64,000 nucleotides of DNA from Sphingomonas sp. KR3-1 (GTDB lineage: Bacteria > Pseudomonadota > Alphaproteobacteria > Sphingomonadales > Sphingomonadaceae): positions 496,001-560,000 of the forward strand of contig NZ_JBDZDQ010000001.1 of the NCBI RefSeq assembly GCF_040049295.1, given 5' to 3'. The position numbers and the translations under genes are program-made. Position 1 is the first letter of the stretch; each line of letters begins with the position of its first letter. Under the pieces are notes generated by a model. It did not search any database. It saw only the letters and a list, made by a program, of their open reading frames with translations, and had not been told where the DNA came from. Below are positions 27,657 through 35,977 of this stretch, piece after piece.

Positions 27657-28550
27657 ATGGCCTATTTCCTCGGCATCGACGCGGGCGGCAGCCATTGCCG
27701 CAGCCGCCTGACCAATGCGGACGGCGAGATCCTCGGCACCGGCGAAAGCGGCCCGGCCAATACCCGGATCGGAATCGAGCGGCTGCACGCGGTGCTGCGC
27801 GACGTCGCGGCGCAGGCGATCTCGGCCGCCGGGCTCGATGACGCCCAGGTCGCGGAGATCCGCGCCGGCATGGGCATTGCCGGCATCACGCGAACCGGCA
27901 TGCGCGAGCAACTTGCAGCGCTCCCCTTCCCTTTCGCCGACATCGCCTTCGTCACCGACGCGGCGATCGCCAATCTCGGCGCGCACGGCGGCGCGGAGGG
28001 GGCGACGCTGATCATCGGCACGGGCAGCATCGCCGAAGTGCGGGTGGGTACGACCAGCTTCGCGATCGGCGGCTATGGCTTCCCGATCTCCGACGAGGGC
28101 AGCGGCGCCGCGCTCGGCCTGAGCGCGATGCGCCACGCGCTGCGCGCGCTCGACGGCCGCAGCGAAGTGACGCCGCTCAGCAGCGCCGTCACCGCGGGCT
28201 TCGGCCATGATACCGCCCGCGCCGTCGCCTGGATGGATGCCGCGACGCCGAAGGACTATGCCGCCTTCGCCCCGCTGGTGATGGACTATGCCGAGAACAA
28301 CGACGCGATCGCCCGCTCGATCGTCGAGGACGCCGCGCAGCATATCGAGCGCTTCATCGAGACGATCTTCAACCGGGGCGCGGTGCGCTGCGCGCTCGCC
28401 GGCGGCCTGGCGATGCGCATGAAGCCGTGGCTGCGCGCGCGCACCGTGGCGCGTCTCACCGACGCGATCTCCGACCCGCTCGACGGCGCACTGCTGCTCG
28501 CGGGCCTGCCTGCCGCCGCACTCCCGACCCGGAAACCCGATGCCGACTGA
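27657..28550 (+). CDS. N-acetylglucosamine kinase-like protein (BadF/BadG/BcrA/BcrD ATPase family)
   Basis: A 297-residue sugar kinase of the ASKHA fold. The phosphate-binding loops are FLGIDAGGSHCRSRL (residue 4 onward) and IIGTGSIAEV (about residue 120), followed by GGYGFPISDEGSGAALG. The C-terminal adenosine motif is CALAGGLAMRM. Context with murQ and nagA points to phosphorylation of GlcNAc, and possibly related amino sugars, released by cell-wall turnover. Its 3' end overlaps the murQ start by 11 bases. Confidence 0.87.
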   Translation: MAYFLGIDAGGSHCRSRLTNADGEILGTGESGPANTRIGIERLHAVLRDVAAQAISAAGLDDAQVAEIRAGMGIAGITRTGMREQLAALPFPFADIAFVTDAAIANLGAHGGAEGATLIIGTGSIAEVRVGTTSFAIGGYGFPISDEGSGAALGLSAMRHALRALDGRSEVTPLSSAVTAGFGHDTARAVAWMDAATPKDYAAFAPLVMDYAENNDAIARSIVEDAAQHIERFIETIFNRGAVRCALAGGLAMRMKPWLRARTVARLTDAISDPLDGALLLAGLPAAALPTRKPDAD

Positions 28551-29421
28551 AGCCACAGACCCCCGCTACCGCGAGATCGATCGCTGGCCCACCGAGATCG
28601 CGGTGGAGGCGATGCTGGAGGCGCAGCTGGCGGCGATCGCGGCGCTGAAGAGCCAGACCGGCGCGATGGCGGCCGCGATCGAGGCCGCGGCAGACCGCCT
28701 GCGGCGCGGCGGCCGGATCGCCTATGCCGGCGCGGGCACCTCGGGCCGGATCGGCGTGCAGGACGGCGTGGAGCTCACGCCCACCTTCAACTGGCCGTTC
28801 GAGCGGCTGGTGTTCCTGATCGCCGGCGGCCCGGCGGCGCTGACCCGCACCCAGGAAGGCGCCGAGGACGACCGCGAAGCCGCAACACAGGCGGTGAAGA
28901 CCGAGGAGATCGGCCCGGACGACGTGCTGATCGGCGTCGCCGCGAGCGGGCGCACGCCCTATGTGATCGCTGCGCTCGAAGCTGCCCGACTGGCCGGCGC
29001 GCTGACCATCGGCGTCGCCAACAATCCCGACGCGCCGGTGCTGCGTGCGGCCGAGCATGCGATCCTGGCCGATACCGGCAGCGAGGTCGTCGCCGGCTCC
29101 ACCCGGATGAAGGCAGGCACCGCGCAGAAGGTGACGCTCAACCTGATCTCCACCGGGATCATGTTGCGCCTCGGGCTCGTTCACCACGGGCTGATGGTCA
29201 ACATGCAGGTCTCCAACGCAAAGCTGCGCCAGCGGGCGATCCGCATGGTCGGCACGCTGGCGGGCGTCGAGGCCGGCCCGGCCGAGACCGCGCTCGATGC
29301 CGGCGGGCGCGACATCAAGCGCGCGGTGCTGGTCGCCCGCGGGCTCGCCCCCGCCGATGCCGACGCCCGGCTGGAGCAGGCGCAGGGCAGCCTGGGCGCG
29401 GCGCTGGACGGCCTGGCATGA
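28540..29421 (+). CDS. murQ: N-acetylmuramic acid 6-phosphate etherase
   Basis: Cleaves the D-lactyl ether of MurNAc-6-phosphate, giving GlcNAc-6-phosphate and D-lactate. The 293-residue protein has one SIS domain with GRIAYAGAGTSGRIGVQDGV, RTQEGAEDD (catalytic Glu), GVAASGRTPYV and AGSTRMKAGTAQK, all conserved in MurQ. It overlaps the upstream kinase by 11 bases, and its stop overlaps the nagA start (ATGA). Confidence 0.95.
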   Translation: MPTEATDPRYREIDRWPTEIAVEAMLEAQLAAIAALKSQTGAMAAAIEAAADRLRRGGRIAYAGAGTSGRIGVQDGVELTPTFNWPFERLVFLIAGGPAALTRTQEGAEDDREAATQAVKTEEIGPDDVLIGVAASGRTPYVIAALEAARLAGALTIGVANNPDAPVLRAAEHAILADTGSEVVAGSTRMKAGTAQKVTLNLISTGIMLRLGLVHHGLMVNMQVSNAKLRQRAIRMVGTLAGVEAGPAETALDAGGRDIKRAVLVARGLAPADADARLEQAQGSLGAALDGLA

Positions 29422-30545
29422 AGGCACTCGTCAACGCGCGCATGTTGCTGGCCGATGGTTGGCGCGACGACGCGTGCGTTGTGGTGGAAGGCGAGACGAT
29501 CGCCGCGATCCTGTCCGCGCCGCCGGCAGGCGCGGCGGTGACCGATCTGGGCGGCGCGACGCTGCTCCCCGGGTTCATCGACGTGCAGGTCAATGGCGGC
29601 GGCGGGCTGCTGTTCAACGACGCGCCCAGCGTCGAGACGATCCGGGTGATCGCCGAGACCCATCGGCGCTATGGCACCACCGGACTGCTCCCCACGCTGA
29701 TCAGCGACGATCTCTCGGTCGTCGAGGCCGGCATCCGCGCGGTGGACGCGGCGATCGAAGCGGGCGTGCCCGGCGTGCTCGGCATCCATATCGAGGGGCC
29801 GTTCCTCAATCCGATCCGCCGCGGCATCCACAGCGAGAGCAAGATCCAGAAGCTGCAGGACCAGTTCCTGGCGCTGCTGGAATCGGCCCGCCACGGCAAG
29901 ACGCTGGTGACGCTCGCGCCCGAGGCGGCAACGCCCGAGCAGGTGGCGCGGCTCACCGCAGCTGGCGTGATCGTTTCCGCCGGCCATTCGGACGCGACCT
30001 ATGAGCAGGTCCGCGACGCGATCGACAATGGGCTCACCGGCTTCACCCACATCTTCAACGCGATGTCGCCGCTGCTCAACCGCGCGCCGGGCATGGTCGG
30101 CGCGGCGCTGGAGGATCCGGAGGTGTTCGCCGGGATCATCGCCGACGGCCATCACCTCCATCCGGCAACGCTGCGCGTCGCGCTGCGCGCCAAGGGCCCC
30201 GAGCGGGTGATGCTCGTCACCGACGCGATGCCGAGTGTCGGCAGCGACGAGACCGTCTTCCTCATCCATGGTCGCGAGATCCACCGCGAAGGCGACCGGC
30301 TGGTCGGCGCGGACAACACGCTGGCGGGCTCGACCCTCACCATGGCGGGCGCGGTGAAGGGGATGATGGATCAGGGCCGCGTTGGGCTGGACGTCGCGGC
30401 GCAAATGGCCTCCGCCACGCCGGCGGCGTTCCTGGGGCTGAGCGACAGGCTCGGCCGGATCGCGCCGGGCCATCGCGCGGACCTGGTGCTGGTGGATGAC
30501 GCGCTGGACGTGCAACGCAGCTGGATCGGCGGCCAGCCAGACTGA
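29418..30545 (+). CDS. nagA: N-acetylglucosamine-6-phosphate deacetylase
   Basis: Deacetylates GlcNAc-6-phosphate to glucosamine-6-phosphate, which can re-enter GlmM/GlmU or glycolysis. The 375-residue amidohydrolase has LPGFIDVQVNGGGG (the usual HxH is DVQVNG here, as in other NagA), the metal-binding Glu in IHIEGPFLN, SAGHSDATYEQ, THIFNAM, IADGHHLHP and the catalytic Asp in LVTDAMPSVG. It is the last gene of the amino-sugar recycling operon. Confidence 0.95.
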   Translation: MKALVNARMLLADGWRDDACVVVEGETIAAILSAPPAGAAVTDLGGATLLPGFIDVQVNGGGGLLFNDAPSVETIRVIAETHRRYGTTGLLPTLISDDLSVVEAGIRAVDAAIEAGVPGVLGIHIEGPFLNPIRRGIHSESKIQKLQDQFLALLESARHGKTLVTLAPEAATPEQVARLTAAGVIVSAGHSDATYEQVRDAIDNGLTGFTHIFNAMSPLLNRAPGMVGAALEDPEVFAGIIADGHHLHPATLRVALRAKGPERVMLVTDAMPSVGSDETVFLIHGREIHREGDRLVGADNTLAGSTLTMAGAVKGMMDQGRVGLDVAAQMASATPAAFLGLSDRLGRIAPGHRADLVLVDDALDVQRSWIGGQPD

Positions 30546-30576
30546 GCTTCGTCGTGCCGAATGGGTTCCGTATCGA

Positions 30577-30729
30577 TCAGCCCGGGATCGGCGCGGGCTC
30601 CGCGTCGGGGATTTCGGATGCGGGCGGCGCGTGCCGCGGCGCCTCGAATGGCACCATCGACCAACCGTCAAAAGCAAATGCCCGGGGCGCGATGGGCTCG
30701 CGCGCGGCTTCCTCTCCCTCTTCTCGCAT
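30577..30729 (-). CDS. 50-residue small ORF upstream of cysD, unknown function
   Basis: A 50-codon frame on the minus strand with a good ribosome site (GGAGAG, 5 bases before the ATG) and GC-rich third positions. The peptide starts with an acidic segment (MREEGEEAAREPIAP), then AFAFDGWSMVPFEAP, and has a Pro/Ala-rich acidic C-terminus. It is divergent from cysD and convergent with nagA. No family recognised. It could be chance, because GC-rich DNA gives many open frames. Confidence 0.45.
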   Translation of the reverse strand: MREEGEEAAREPIAPRAFAFDGWSMVPFEAPRHAPPASEIPDAEPAPIPG

Positions 30730-30875
30730 CGGTCTCTCCGACTCATTGCTGCGGTATCAGATGCTTAGCGCATCGCGCCGCGCTTGGGAAATCGCCCCGC
30801 CGCGCGCATGCCGGTATCCGTCGCTAAACATTATCTAGATCGCGCGGGGCCGACCGGCTTCCTAAATCGCCCACC
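30730..30875. promoter_or_regulatory. divergent promoter region ahead of the sulfate-assimilation operon
   Basis: About 146 bases lie between the small leftward frame and cysD. It contains an AT-rich core (taaacattatctagatc, about 30825-30841) that could supply a -10 region for cysD. No riboswitch or certain operator was recognised. Confidence 0.4.
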
Positions 30876-31835
30876 ATGCTGCATTCCGGGAACATGACGG
30901 AGACACAGGCCAATGGCGCGACTGCGGGGCTCACGCCCGCGCGCCTGACGCATCTCCAGCGGCTCGAGGCCGAGAGCATCCACATCCTGCGCGAGGTCGT
31001 CGCCGAGGCCGAAAGCCCCGTGATGCTCTATTCGATCGGCAAGGACAGCGCGGTAATGCTGCACCTTGCGCGCAAGGCCTTCTACCCGGCGCCGCCGCCC
31101 TTCCCGCTCCTCCATGTCGACACGACCTGGAAGTTCCGCGCGATGTACGATCTGCGCGACAAGGCGGCGCGCGATGCCGGCATGGAGCTGCTCGTCCACA
31201 AGAACCCCGAGGCCGAGGCGCTGGGGATCAACCCGTTCGATCACGGCGGCCGCCATACCGACATGTGGAAGACCGAGGGGCTCAAGCAAGCGCTCGACAA
31301 ATATGGCTTCGACGCAGCGTTCGGCGGCGCGCGGCGCGACGAGGAGAAGAGCCGCGCCAAGGAGCGCGTCTTCAGCTTCCGCACCGCCTCGCACCGCTGG
31401 GATCCGAAGAACCAGCGCCCCGAGCTCTGGCACCTCTACAATGCCCGCAAGGAGAAGGGGGAGAGCATGCGCGTCTTCCCGATCTCCAACTGGACCGAGC
31501 TCGACATCTGGCAATATATCCTCGCCGAGGGGATCGAGATCGTCCCGCTCTATTTCGCCGCGCCGCGCCCGACGGTGGAGCGTGACGGGCTGCTGCTGAT
31601 GGTCGATGACGAGCGCTTCCGCCTGAACCCCGGCGAAGTGCCCGTGGAGCGATCGGTCCGCTTCCGCACGCTCGGCTGCTACCCGCTGACCGGCGCGGTG
31701 GAGAGCGAGGCGGATACGCTGGAAGCGGTGATCCAGGAGATGCTGCTCACCACCACCAGCGAGCGCCAGGGCCGCGCGATCGACCACGACCAGGCGGCGA
31801 GCATGGAGAAGAAGAAGCAGGAGGGGTATTTTTGA
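30876..31835 (+). CDS. cysD: sulfate adenylyltransferase subunit 2
   Basis: Small catalytic subunit of ATP sulfurylase: sulfate plus ATP gives APS. The 319-residue PP-loop enzyme has [42 protein letters not shown] and [15 protein letters not shown]. It pairs with the CysN GTPase encoded next. An alternative ATG at 30894 would remove six residues; neither start has a strong ribosome site. The gene ends with KKKQEGYF, the normal CysD C-terminus. Confidence 0.96.
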   Translation: MLHSGNMTETQANGATAGLTPARLTHLQRLEAESIHILREVVAEAESPVMLYSIGKDSAVMLHLARKAFYPAPPPFPLLHVDTTWKFRAMYDLRDKAARDAGMELLVHKNPEAEALGINPFDHGGRHTDMWKTEGLKQALDKYGFDAAFGGARRDEEKSRAKERVFSFRTASHRWDPKNQRPELWHLYNARKEKGESMRVFPISNWTELDIWQYILAEGIEIVPLYFAAPRPTVERDGLLLMVDDERFRLNPGEVPVERSVRFRTLGCYPLTGAVESEADTLEAVIQEMLLTTTSERQGRAIDHDQAASMEKKKQEGYF

Positions 31836-31870
31836 CCCGCCACGTCATGCGCAGCTTGACGAAGGGTCAA

Positions 31871-31951
31871 CCCCCGCGAAAGCGGGGGCCCATCACCTGC
31901 GCCCGCCTCGCTTGCTGCAACCCCACGAGATGGGTCCCCGCTTTCGCGGGG
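31871..31951. repeat. paired extragenic palindromes (REP-like), copy A
   Basis: Two short palindromes in inverted orientation: CCCCCGCGAAAGCGGGGG (31871-31888) and CCCCGCTTTCGCGGGG (31936-31951). The flank CCCATC after the first matches GATGGG before the second. It lies between cysD and cysNC. Two other pairs of the same design lie at about 34.6 and 62.6 kb. Confidence 0.8.
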
Positions 31952-31967
31952 ATGACGGTTTAAGATT

Positions 31968-33881
31968 ATGACCTCCTACCGCCCCGACGCGCTCATCGCG
32001 TCCGACATCTCCGCCTATCTCCAGCTCCACCAGAACAAGTCGCTGCTGCGCTTCATCACCTGCGGCAGCGTCGATGACGGCAAGTCGACGCTGATCGGGC
32101 GGCTGCTCTACGATTCGAAGATGATCTTCGAGGATCAGCTCGCCAGCCTCGAGGCCGACAGCAAGCGTGTCGGCACCCAGGGTGGCGAGATCGACTTCGC
32201 GCTGCTGGTCGACGGCCTCGCCGCCGAGCGCGAGCAGGGCATCACGATCGACGTCGCCTACCGCTTCTTCGCGACAGAGAAGCGCAAGTTCATCGTCGCC
32301 GACACGCCCGGCCACGAGCAATACACCCGCAACATGGTGACCGGCGCCTCGACCGCCGACCTTGCCGTGATCCTGATCGACGCGCGCAAGGGCGTGCTCA
32401 CCCAGACGCGGCGCCACTCGTACCTGTGCCACCTGCTCGGCATCCGCCACATCGTGCTGGCGGTGAACAAGATGGACCTGATCAGCTACGACCAGGCCGC
32501 GTACGATGCGATCGTCGAGGACTATCGCACGTTCGCGCAGAGCATCGGCATCACCAGCTTCACCCCGATCCCGATCTCGGGCTTCAAGGGCGACAACATT
32601 GCCGGCATGAGCGAGAACACGCTCTGGTATACCGGCCTCTCGCTGCTCGATCATCTCGAGCGCGTCGAGATCGATGCGGATGCCGATGCCGCGCGGCCCT
32701 TCCGCATGCCGGTGCAGTGGGTGAACCGCCCCAATCTCGACTTTCGCGGGTTTGCCGGCATGATCGCGGCGGGCAGCGTGAAGCCGGGCGACAAGGTGCG
32801 CATCCTGCCATCGGGCCAGACCACCAGCATCGCCCGGATCGTCGCGCTCGGCGGCGACCGCGCGGAAGCGGTGGCGGGCGAGAGCGTGACGCTGACGCTC
32901 GCGGACGAAGTCGATTGCTCGCGCGGCGACGTGATCGCCGTAGCGGACACCCCGCCCCAGGTCGCGGACCAGTTCCAGGCGACGCTCGTCTGGATGGACC
33001 AGACCGAGTTGCTGCCGGGCCGCGCCTATTGGCTCAAGCTCGGCACGCAGACGGTGAGCGCCACCGTCCAGCCGCCCAAGCATCTGGTGTGCGTCAACAC
33101 CATGGCCGAGCTCTCGGGCAAGACGCTCGCGCTTAACGATATCGGCGTGGCCGAGGTCTATACCGACCGCGGCATCGTCTTCGAGGCCTATGCCGACAGC
33201 AAGGACCTGGGCGGCTTCATCCTGATCGACAAGGCGACCAATGCCACCGTCGCCGCGGGCATGCTCAACTTCTCGCTGCGCCGCGCGCAGAACGTCCACT
33301 GGCAGGCGGTGGAGATCAACCGCGACGCCCATGCCCGGCAGAAGCGCCAGGCGGCGCGGCTGCTGTGGTTCACCGGGCTCTCCGGCTCGGGCAAGTCGAC
33401 GATCGCCAACATGGTCGAGAAGCGGCTGCACGCGCTCGGCAAGCACAGCTTCCTGCTCGACGGCGACAATATCCGTCACGGCCTGAACAAGGACCTGGGC
33501 TTCACCGATGCCGATCGGATCGAGAATATCCGGCGCGTCGGCGAGGTCGCCAAGCTGATGACCGATGCCGGGCTGATCGTGCTCACCGCGTTCATCTCGC
33601 CCTTCCGCGCCGAGCGCGAGCTGGTGCGGGCATTGCTGCCCGAGGGCGAGTTCTTCGAGATCTTCGTCGACACACCGCTGGAAGTGGCGGAAGCGCGCGA
33701 CGTGAAGGGCCTCTACAAAAAGGCCCGCGCCGGCGAAATCGCGCACTTTACCGGCATCTCCAGCCCCTATGAGGCGCCGATCAACCCGGAGATCCGCGTC
33801 GACACGACCAAGGAGACACCCGAGGAAGCCGCCGAGCGTATCGTCGAGGCGATCATGGGCACCTGGAGCCCGGTGATTTGA
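31968..33881 (+). CDS. cysNC: bifunctional sulfate adenylyltransferase GTPase subunit / adenylylsulfate kinase
   Basis: A 637-residue fusion. The N-terminal part (about 1-440) is the GTPase that drives ATP sulfurylase: [36 protein letters not shown] and NKMDLI, followed by two EF-Tu-like beta barrels. The C-terminal part (about 455-637) is APS kinase with P-loop [32 protein letters not shown] and [10 protein letters not shown], making PAPS. Such fusions are common in proteobacteria. The stop overlaps the cysQ start (TGATG). It is separated from cysD by about 130 bases holding a REP pair. Confidence 0.96.
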   Translation: MTSYRPDALIASDISAYLQLHQNKSLLRFITCGSVDDGKSTLIGRLLYDSKMIFEDQLASLEADSKRVGTQGGEIDFALLVDGLAAEREQGITIDVAYRFFATEKRKFIVADTPGHEQYTRNMVTGASTADLAVILIDARKGVLTQTRRHSYLCHLLGIRHIVLAVNKMDLISYDQAAYDAIVEDYRTFAQSIGITSFTPIPISGFKGDNIAGMSENTLWYTGLSLLDHLERVEIDADADAARPFRMPVQWVNRPNLDFRGFAGMIAAGSVKPGDKVRILPSGQTTSIARIVALGGDRAEAVAGESVTLTLADEVDCSRGDVIAVADTPPQVADQFQATLVWMDQTELLPGRAYWLKLGTQTVSATVQPPKHLVCVNTMAELSGKTLALNDIGVAEVYTDRGIVFEAYADSKDLGGFILIDKATNATVAAGMLNFSLRRAQNVHWQAVEINRDAHARQKRQAARLLWFTGLSGSGKSTIANMVEKRLHALGKHSFLLDGDNIRHGLNKDLGFTDADRIENIRRVGEVAKLMTDAGLIVLTAFISPFRAERELVRALLPEGEFFEIFVDTPLEVAEARDVKGLYKKARAGEIAHFTGISSPYEAPINPEIRVDTTKETPEEAAERIVEAIMGTWSPVI

Positions 33882-34615
33882 TGACGCCAAATCTCCTGCA
33901 GGACGCCGAACTCGCCCGTGATATTGCCGAAGAGGCAGGGGCGCTGCTGCTACGCATTCAGGCAGAATGCGCGGGCGGCGACAAGGGCGACCGTGAGGCC
34001 AATGCGCTGATCCTCGCCAACCTCGCGCTGGCGCGGCCCGACGACGCGATCCTGTCGGAGGAATCGGCCGACGATCCCGTGCGCCTGCGCGCGCGGCGGG
34101 TGTGGATCGTCGATCCGCTCGACGGAACCCGCGAGTTCGCCGAGCGGCGCGAGGATTGGGCAGTGCACATCGCGCTCGCCATCGACGGCAAGCCCGTCGT
34201 GGGCGCCGTCGCCCTGCCCCGGCTCGGCTGCACGCTTTCCAGTGACCAGCCGCCGGCCCTCCCCGAAGGCGAATTGCCGCCACGCATGCTCGTCAGCCGA
34301 ACGCGCCCCAGCAAGCTGTGCGAAGGCGTGGGCGAGCGGATCGGTGCGGTGCATATCGGCATGGGCTCGGCCGGCGCCAAGGCGATGGCGGTGGTACGCG
34401 GCGAGGCGGAGATCTACCTCCATTCGGGCGGGCAGCACCAATGGGACAATTGCGCGCCGGTCGCGGTCGCGCTCGCCGCCGGGCTCCACGCCTCGCGGAT
34501 CGACGGCTCGCCGATCGTCTACAACCAGCCGAGCACGAGCATCCCGGATCTGCTGATCTGCCGCAAGGAATGGGCGCCGATCGTGCTCGAAGCGGTGCGG
34601 GACTGCGGGCTCTGA
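33881..34615 (+). CDS. cysQ: 3'(2'),5'-bisphosphate nucleotidase
   Basis: Removes the 3'-phosphate from PAP or PAPS, the by-product of sulfate activation. The 244-residue inositol-monophosphatase-fold enzyme has metal-binding ILSEESADD and WIVDPLDGTREFAERREDW, with QHQWDNCAPVAVALAAG near the C-terminus. The ATG at 33881 overlaps the cysNC stop by one base, giving a coherent sulfate-activation operon. Confidence 0.92.
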   Translation: MTPNLLQDAELARDIAEEAGALLLRIQAECAGGDKGDREANALILANLALARPDDAILSEESADDPVRLRARRVWIVDPLDGTREFAERREDWAVHIALAIDGKPVVGAVALPRLGCTLSSDQPPALPEGELPPRMLVSRTRPSKLCEGVGERIGAVHIGMGSAGAKAMAVVRGEAEIYLHSGGQHQWDNCAPVAVALAAGLHASRIDGSPIVYNQPSTSIPDLLICRKEWAPIVLEAVRDCGL

Positions 34616-34624
34616 GCCCATTCC

Positions 34625-34704
34625 GTCATCCCGGCGCAAGCCGGGATCTCAGGCGATGGTGCGGGGCAAGCGCCCACGAGATCCCGGCTTTTGCCGGGAT
34701 GAAG
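34625..34704. repeat. paired extragenic palindromes (REP-like), copy B
   Basis: Two inverted palindromic units, ATCCCGGCGCAAGCCGGGAT (34628-34647) and ATCCCGGCTTTTGCCGGGAT (34681-34700), with flanking GTC and CTC/GAG also in inverted symmetry. They lie after cysQ and before the SET-domain gene, where they may act as a transcript end. Confidence 0.85.
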
Positions 34705-34825
34705 AATGTGAACTTCGCGCGCTAGGTGACTCCTCTCGACTCCCAGCGACTCGCGGATTCCACGCGAGTCGCGCGTAGACGACGATTCCAGAAGATGGTA
34801 AACGCCCCGTTTGGGAGGGAGCGTT

Positions 34826-35977
34826 TTGACCGCCGATATCTGGTTCTTGCTGGCGATCGGATTCAGCTTTGCGGGCTATGCGACCTACCTGATCGGGCTG
34901 CGTCGCGAGCTGGTGGAGCCGAACCGTGCGTCGTGGCTGATCTGGAGCGCGGCGACCACGCTCGAGGCGCTGACCTATGCCGCGGTGAACCCCGGTGCGC
35001 CGCAAGGCTGGGTGTTCGCGGTCTCCTCCGTTGCCTGCATCCTCGTCACGCTCAGCATCTGGCGGCGCTCGGCCTGGGCTGCGCCGTCGGGTACCGAGAC
35101 CTTCTGCATCGCCGCCAGCCTGACCGCGCTGGTGCTATGGCTTGTCTTCCGCGAGGCCTTCTGGGCGCACATGCTGGTGGTCGCCGCCGTGCCGGTGAGC
35201 TTCTGGCCGACCTGGGCGAGCGTATGGACCGATCGCAGCCGCGAGCGCTCGCCGGCTTGGGGGCTGTGGACCTTCGGCGACCTCGCCACCTTGCTGGTCG
35301 CGGTGCGCGGCGCGGAGCTCGGCGTGGCCGAACTCGGCTATGTCGTGGTCGAGTTCCTCTGCCATGCCAGCGTGTGGTTCCTGATCGGCCTGGCGACGAT
35401 CAACCCGCTGCGCAGCTTCGGCACGCGCCGGGGCGGGCTGGTCTGGCTCGATCGCTACCGTCCTTCGAACAATCTCTTCAAGGTGGGCGACAACCATCTG
35501 GGCAAGGCCGTGTTCGCCGCAAGCGGCTTTGCCGAAGGCGATGTGCTGATCGAGTTCACCGGCCGCCGTTTCCGCGCCGACCAGATCCCCAGCCTGATGC
35601 GCGGCCGCGGCGACCGCTTCGTCCAGGTGACGCCCGATCACTATATGGGCCCCTCCGGCCGGATCGACGATCTGGTCAACCATAGCTGCGATCCCAATGC
35701 CGGGCTGCGCTTCACCGATCAGGGCGTGTTCCTGGTCGCGGTGCGCGCGATCCAGCCCGGCGAGGAGATCGCCTGGGACTATTCGACGACGCTCCGGGAA
35801 TCGAACTGGCACATGATCTGCCAGTGCCGCGCCGAAGGCTGCCGCCGGGTGATCGGCAATTTCGACAGCCTCGATCCCGATCGCCAGGAGTGGTTCCGCG
35901 CGCGCAACCTGGTCGCGCCGTATCTGCGGCGCAAGGACGACGTGACGGGGCCGCGAAGGGTTGCGGGGCGGCGCTAG
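34826..35977 (+). CDS. membrane-anchored SET-domain protein (putative lysine methyltransferase)
   Basis: A 383-residue protein. The first about 190 residues are a polytopic membrane region with around six helices (WFLLAIGFSFAGYATYLIGL, SSVACILVTLSIW, LTALVLWLVF, LVVAAVPVSFWP, VVVEFLCHASVWFLIGL). The C-terminal 185 residues are a SET domain: an N-terminal NHLGKAVFAASGF segment, the catalytic DDLVNHSCDPNAGLRF, GEEIAWDYSTT, and a post-SET-like CQCRAEGCRRVIG. SET domains transfer methyl groups from S-adenosylmethionine to lysines. Target unknown. The start is TTG at 34826 with GGGAGGGA 5 bases upstream. Its TAG lies in a CTAG shared with the convergent kinase stop. Confidence 0.85.
   Translation: MTADIWFLLAIGFSFAGYATYLIGLRRELVEPNRASWLIWSAATTLEALTYAAVNPGAPQGWVFAVSSVACILVTLSIWRRSAWAAPSGTETFCIAASLTALVLWLVFREAFWAHMLVVAAVPVSFWPTWASVWTDRSRERSPAWGLWTFGDLATLLVAVRGAELGVAELGYVVVEFLCHASVWFLIGLATINPLRSFGTRRGGLVWLDRYRPSNNLFKVGDNHLGKAVFAASGFAEGDVLIEFTGRRFRADQIPSLMRGRGDRFVQVTPDHYMGPSGRIDDLVNHSCDPNAGLRFTDQGVFLVAVRAIQPGEEIAWDYSTTLRESNWHMICQCRAEGCRRVIGNFDSLDPDRQEWFRARNLVAPYLRRKDDVTGPRRVAGRR

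Noticed and set aside
31893..34283. A 796-codon minus-strand frame over cysNC and cysQ
   Set aside because: Antisense shadow of two well-conserved genes; no motif and no plausible start.
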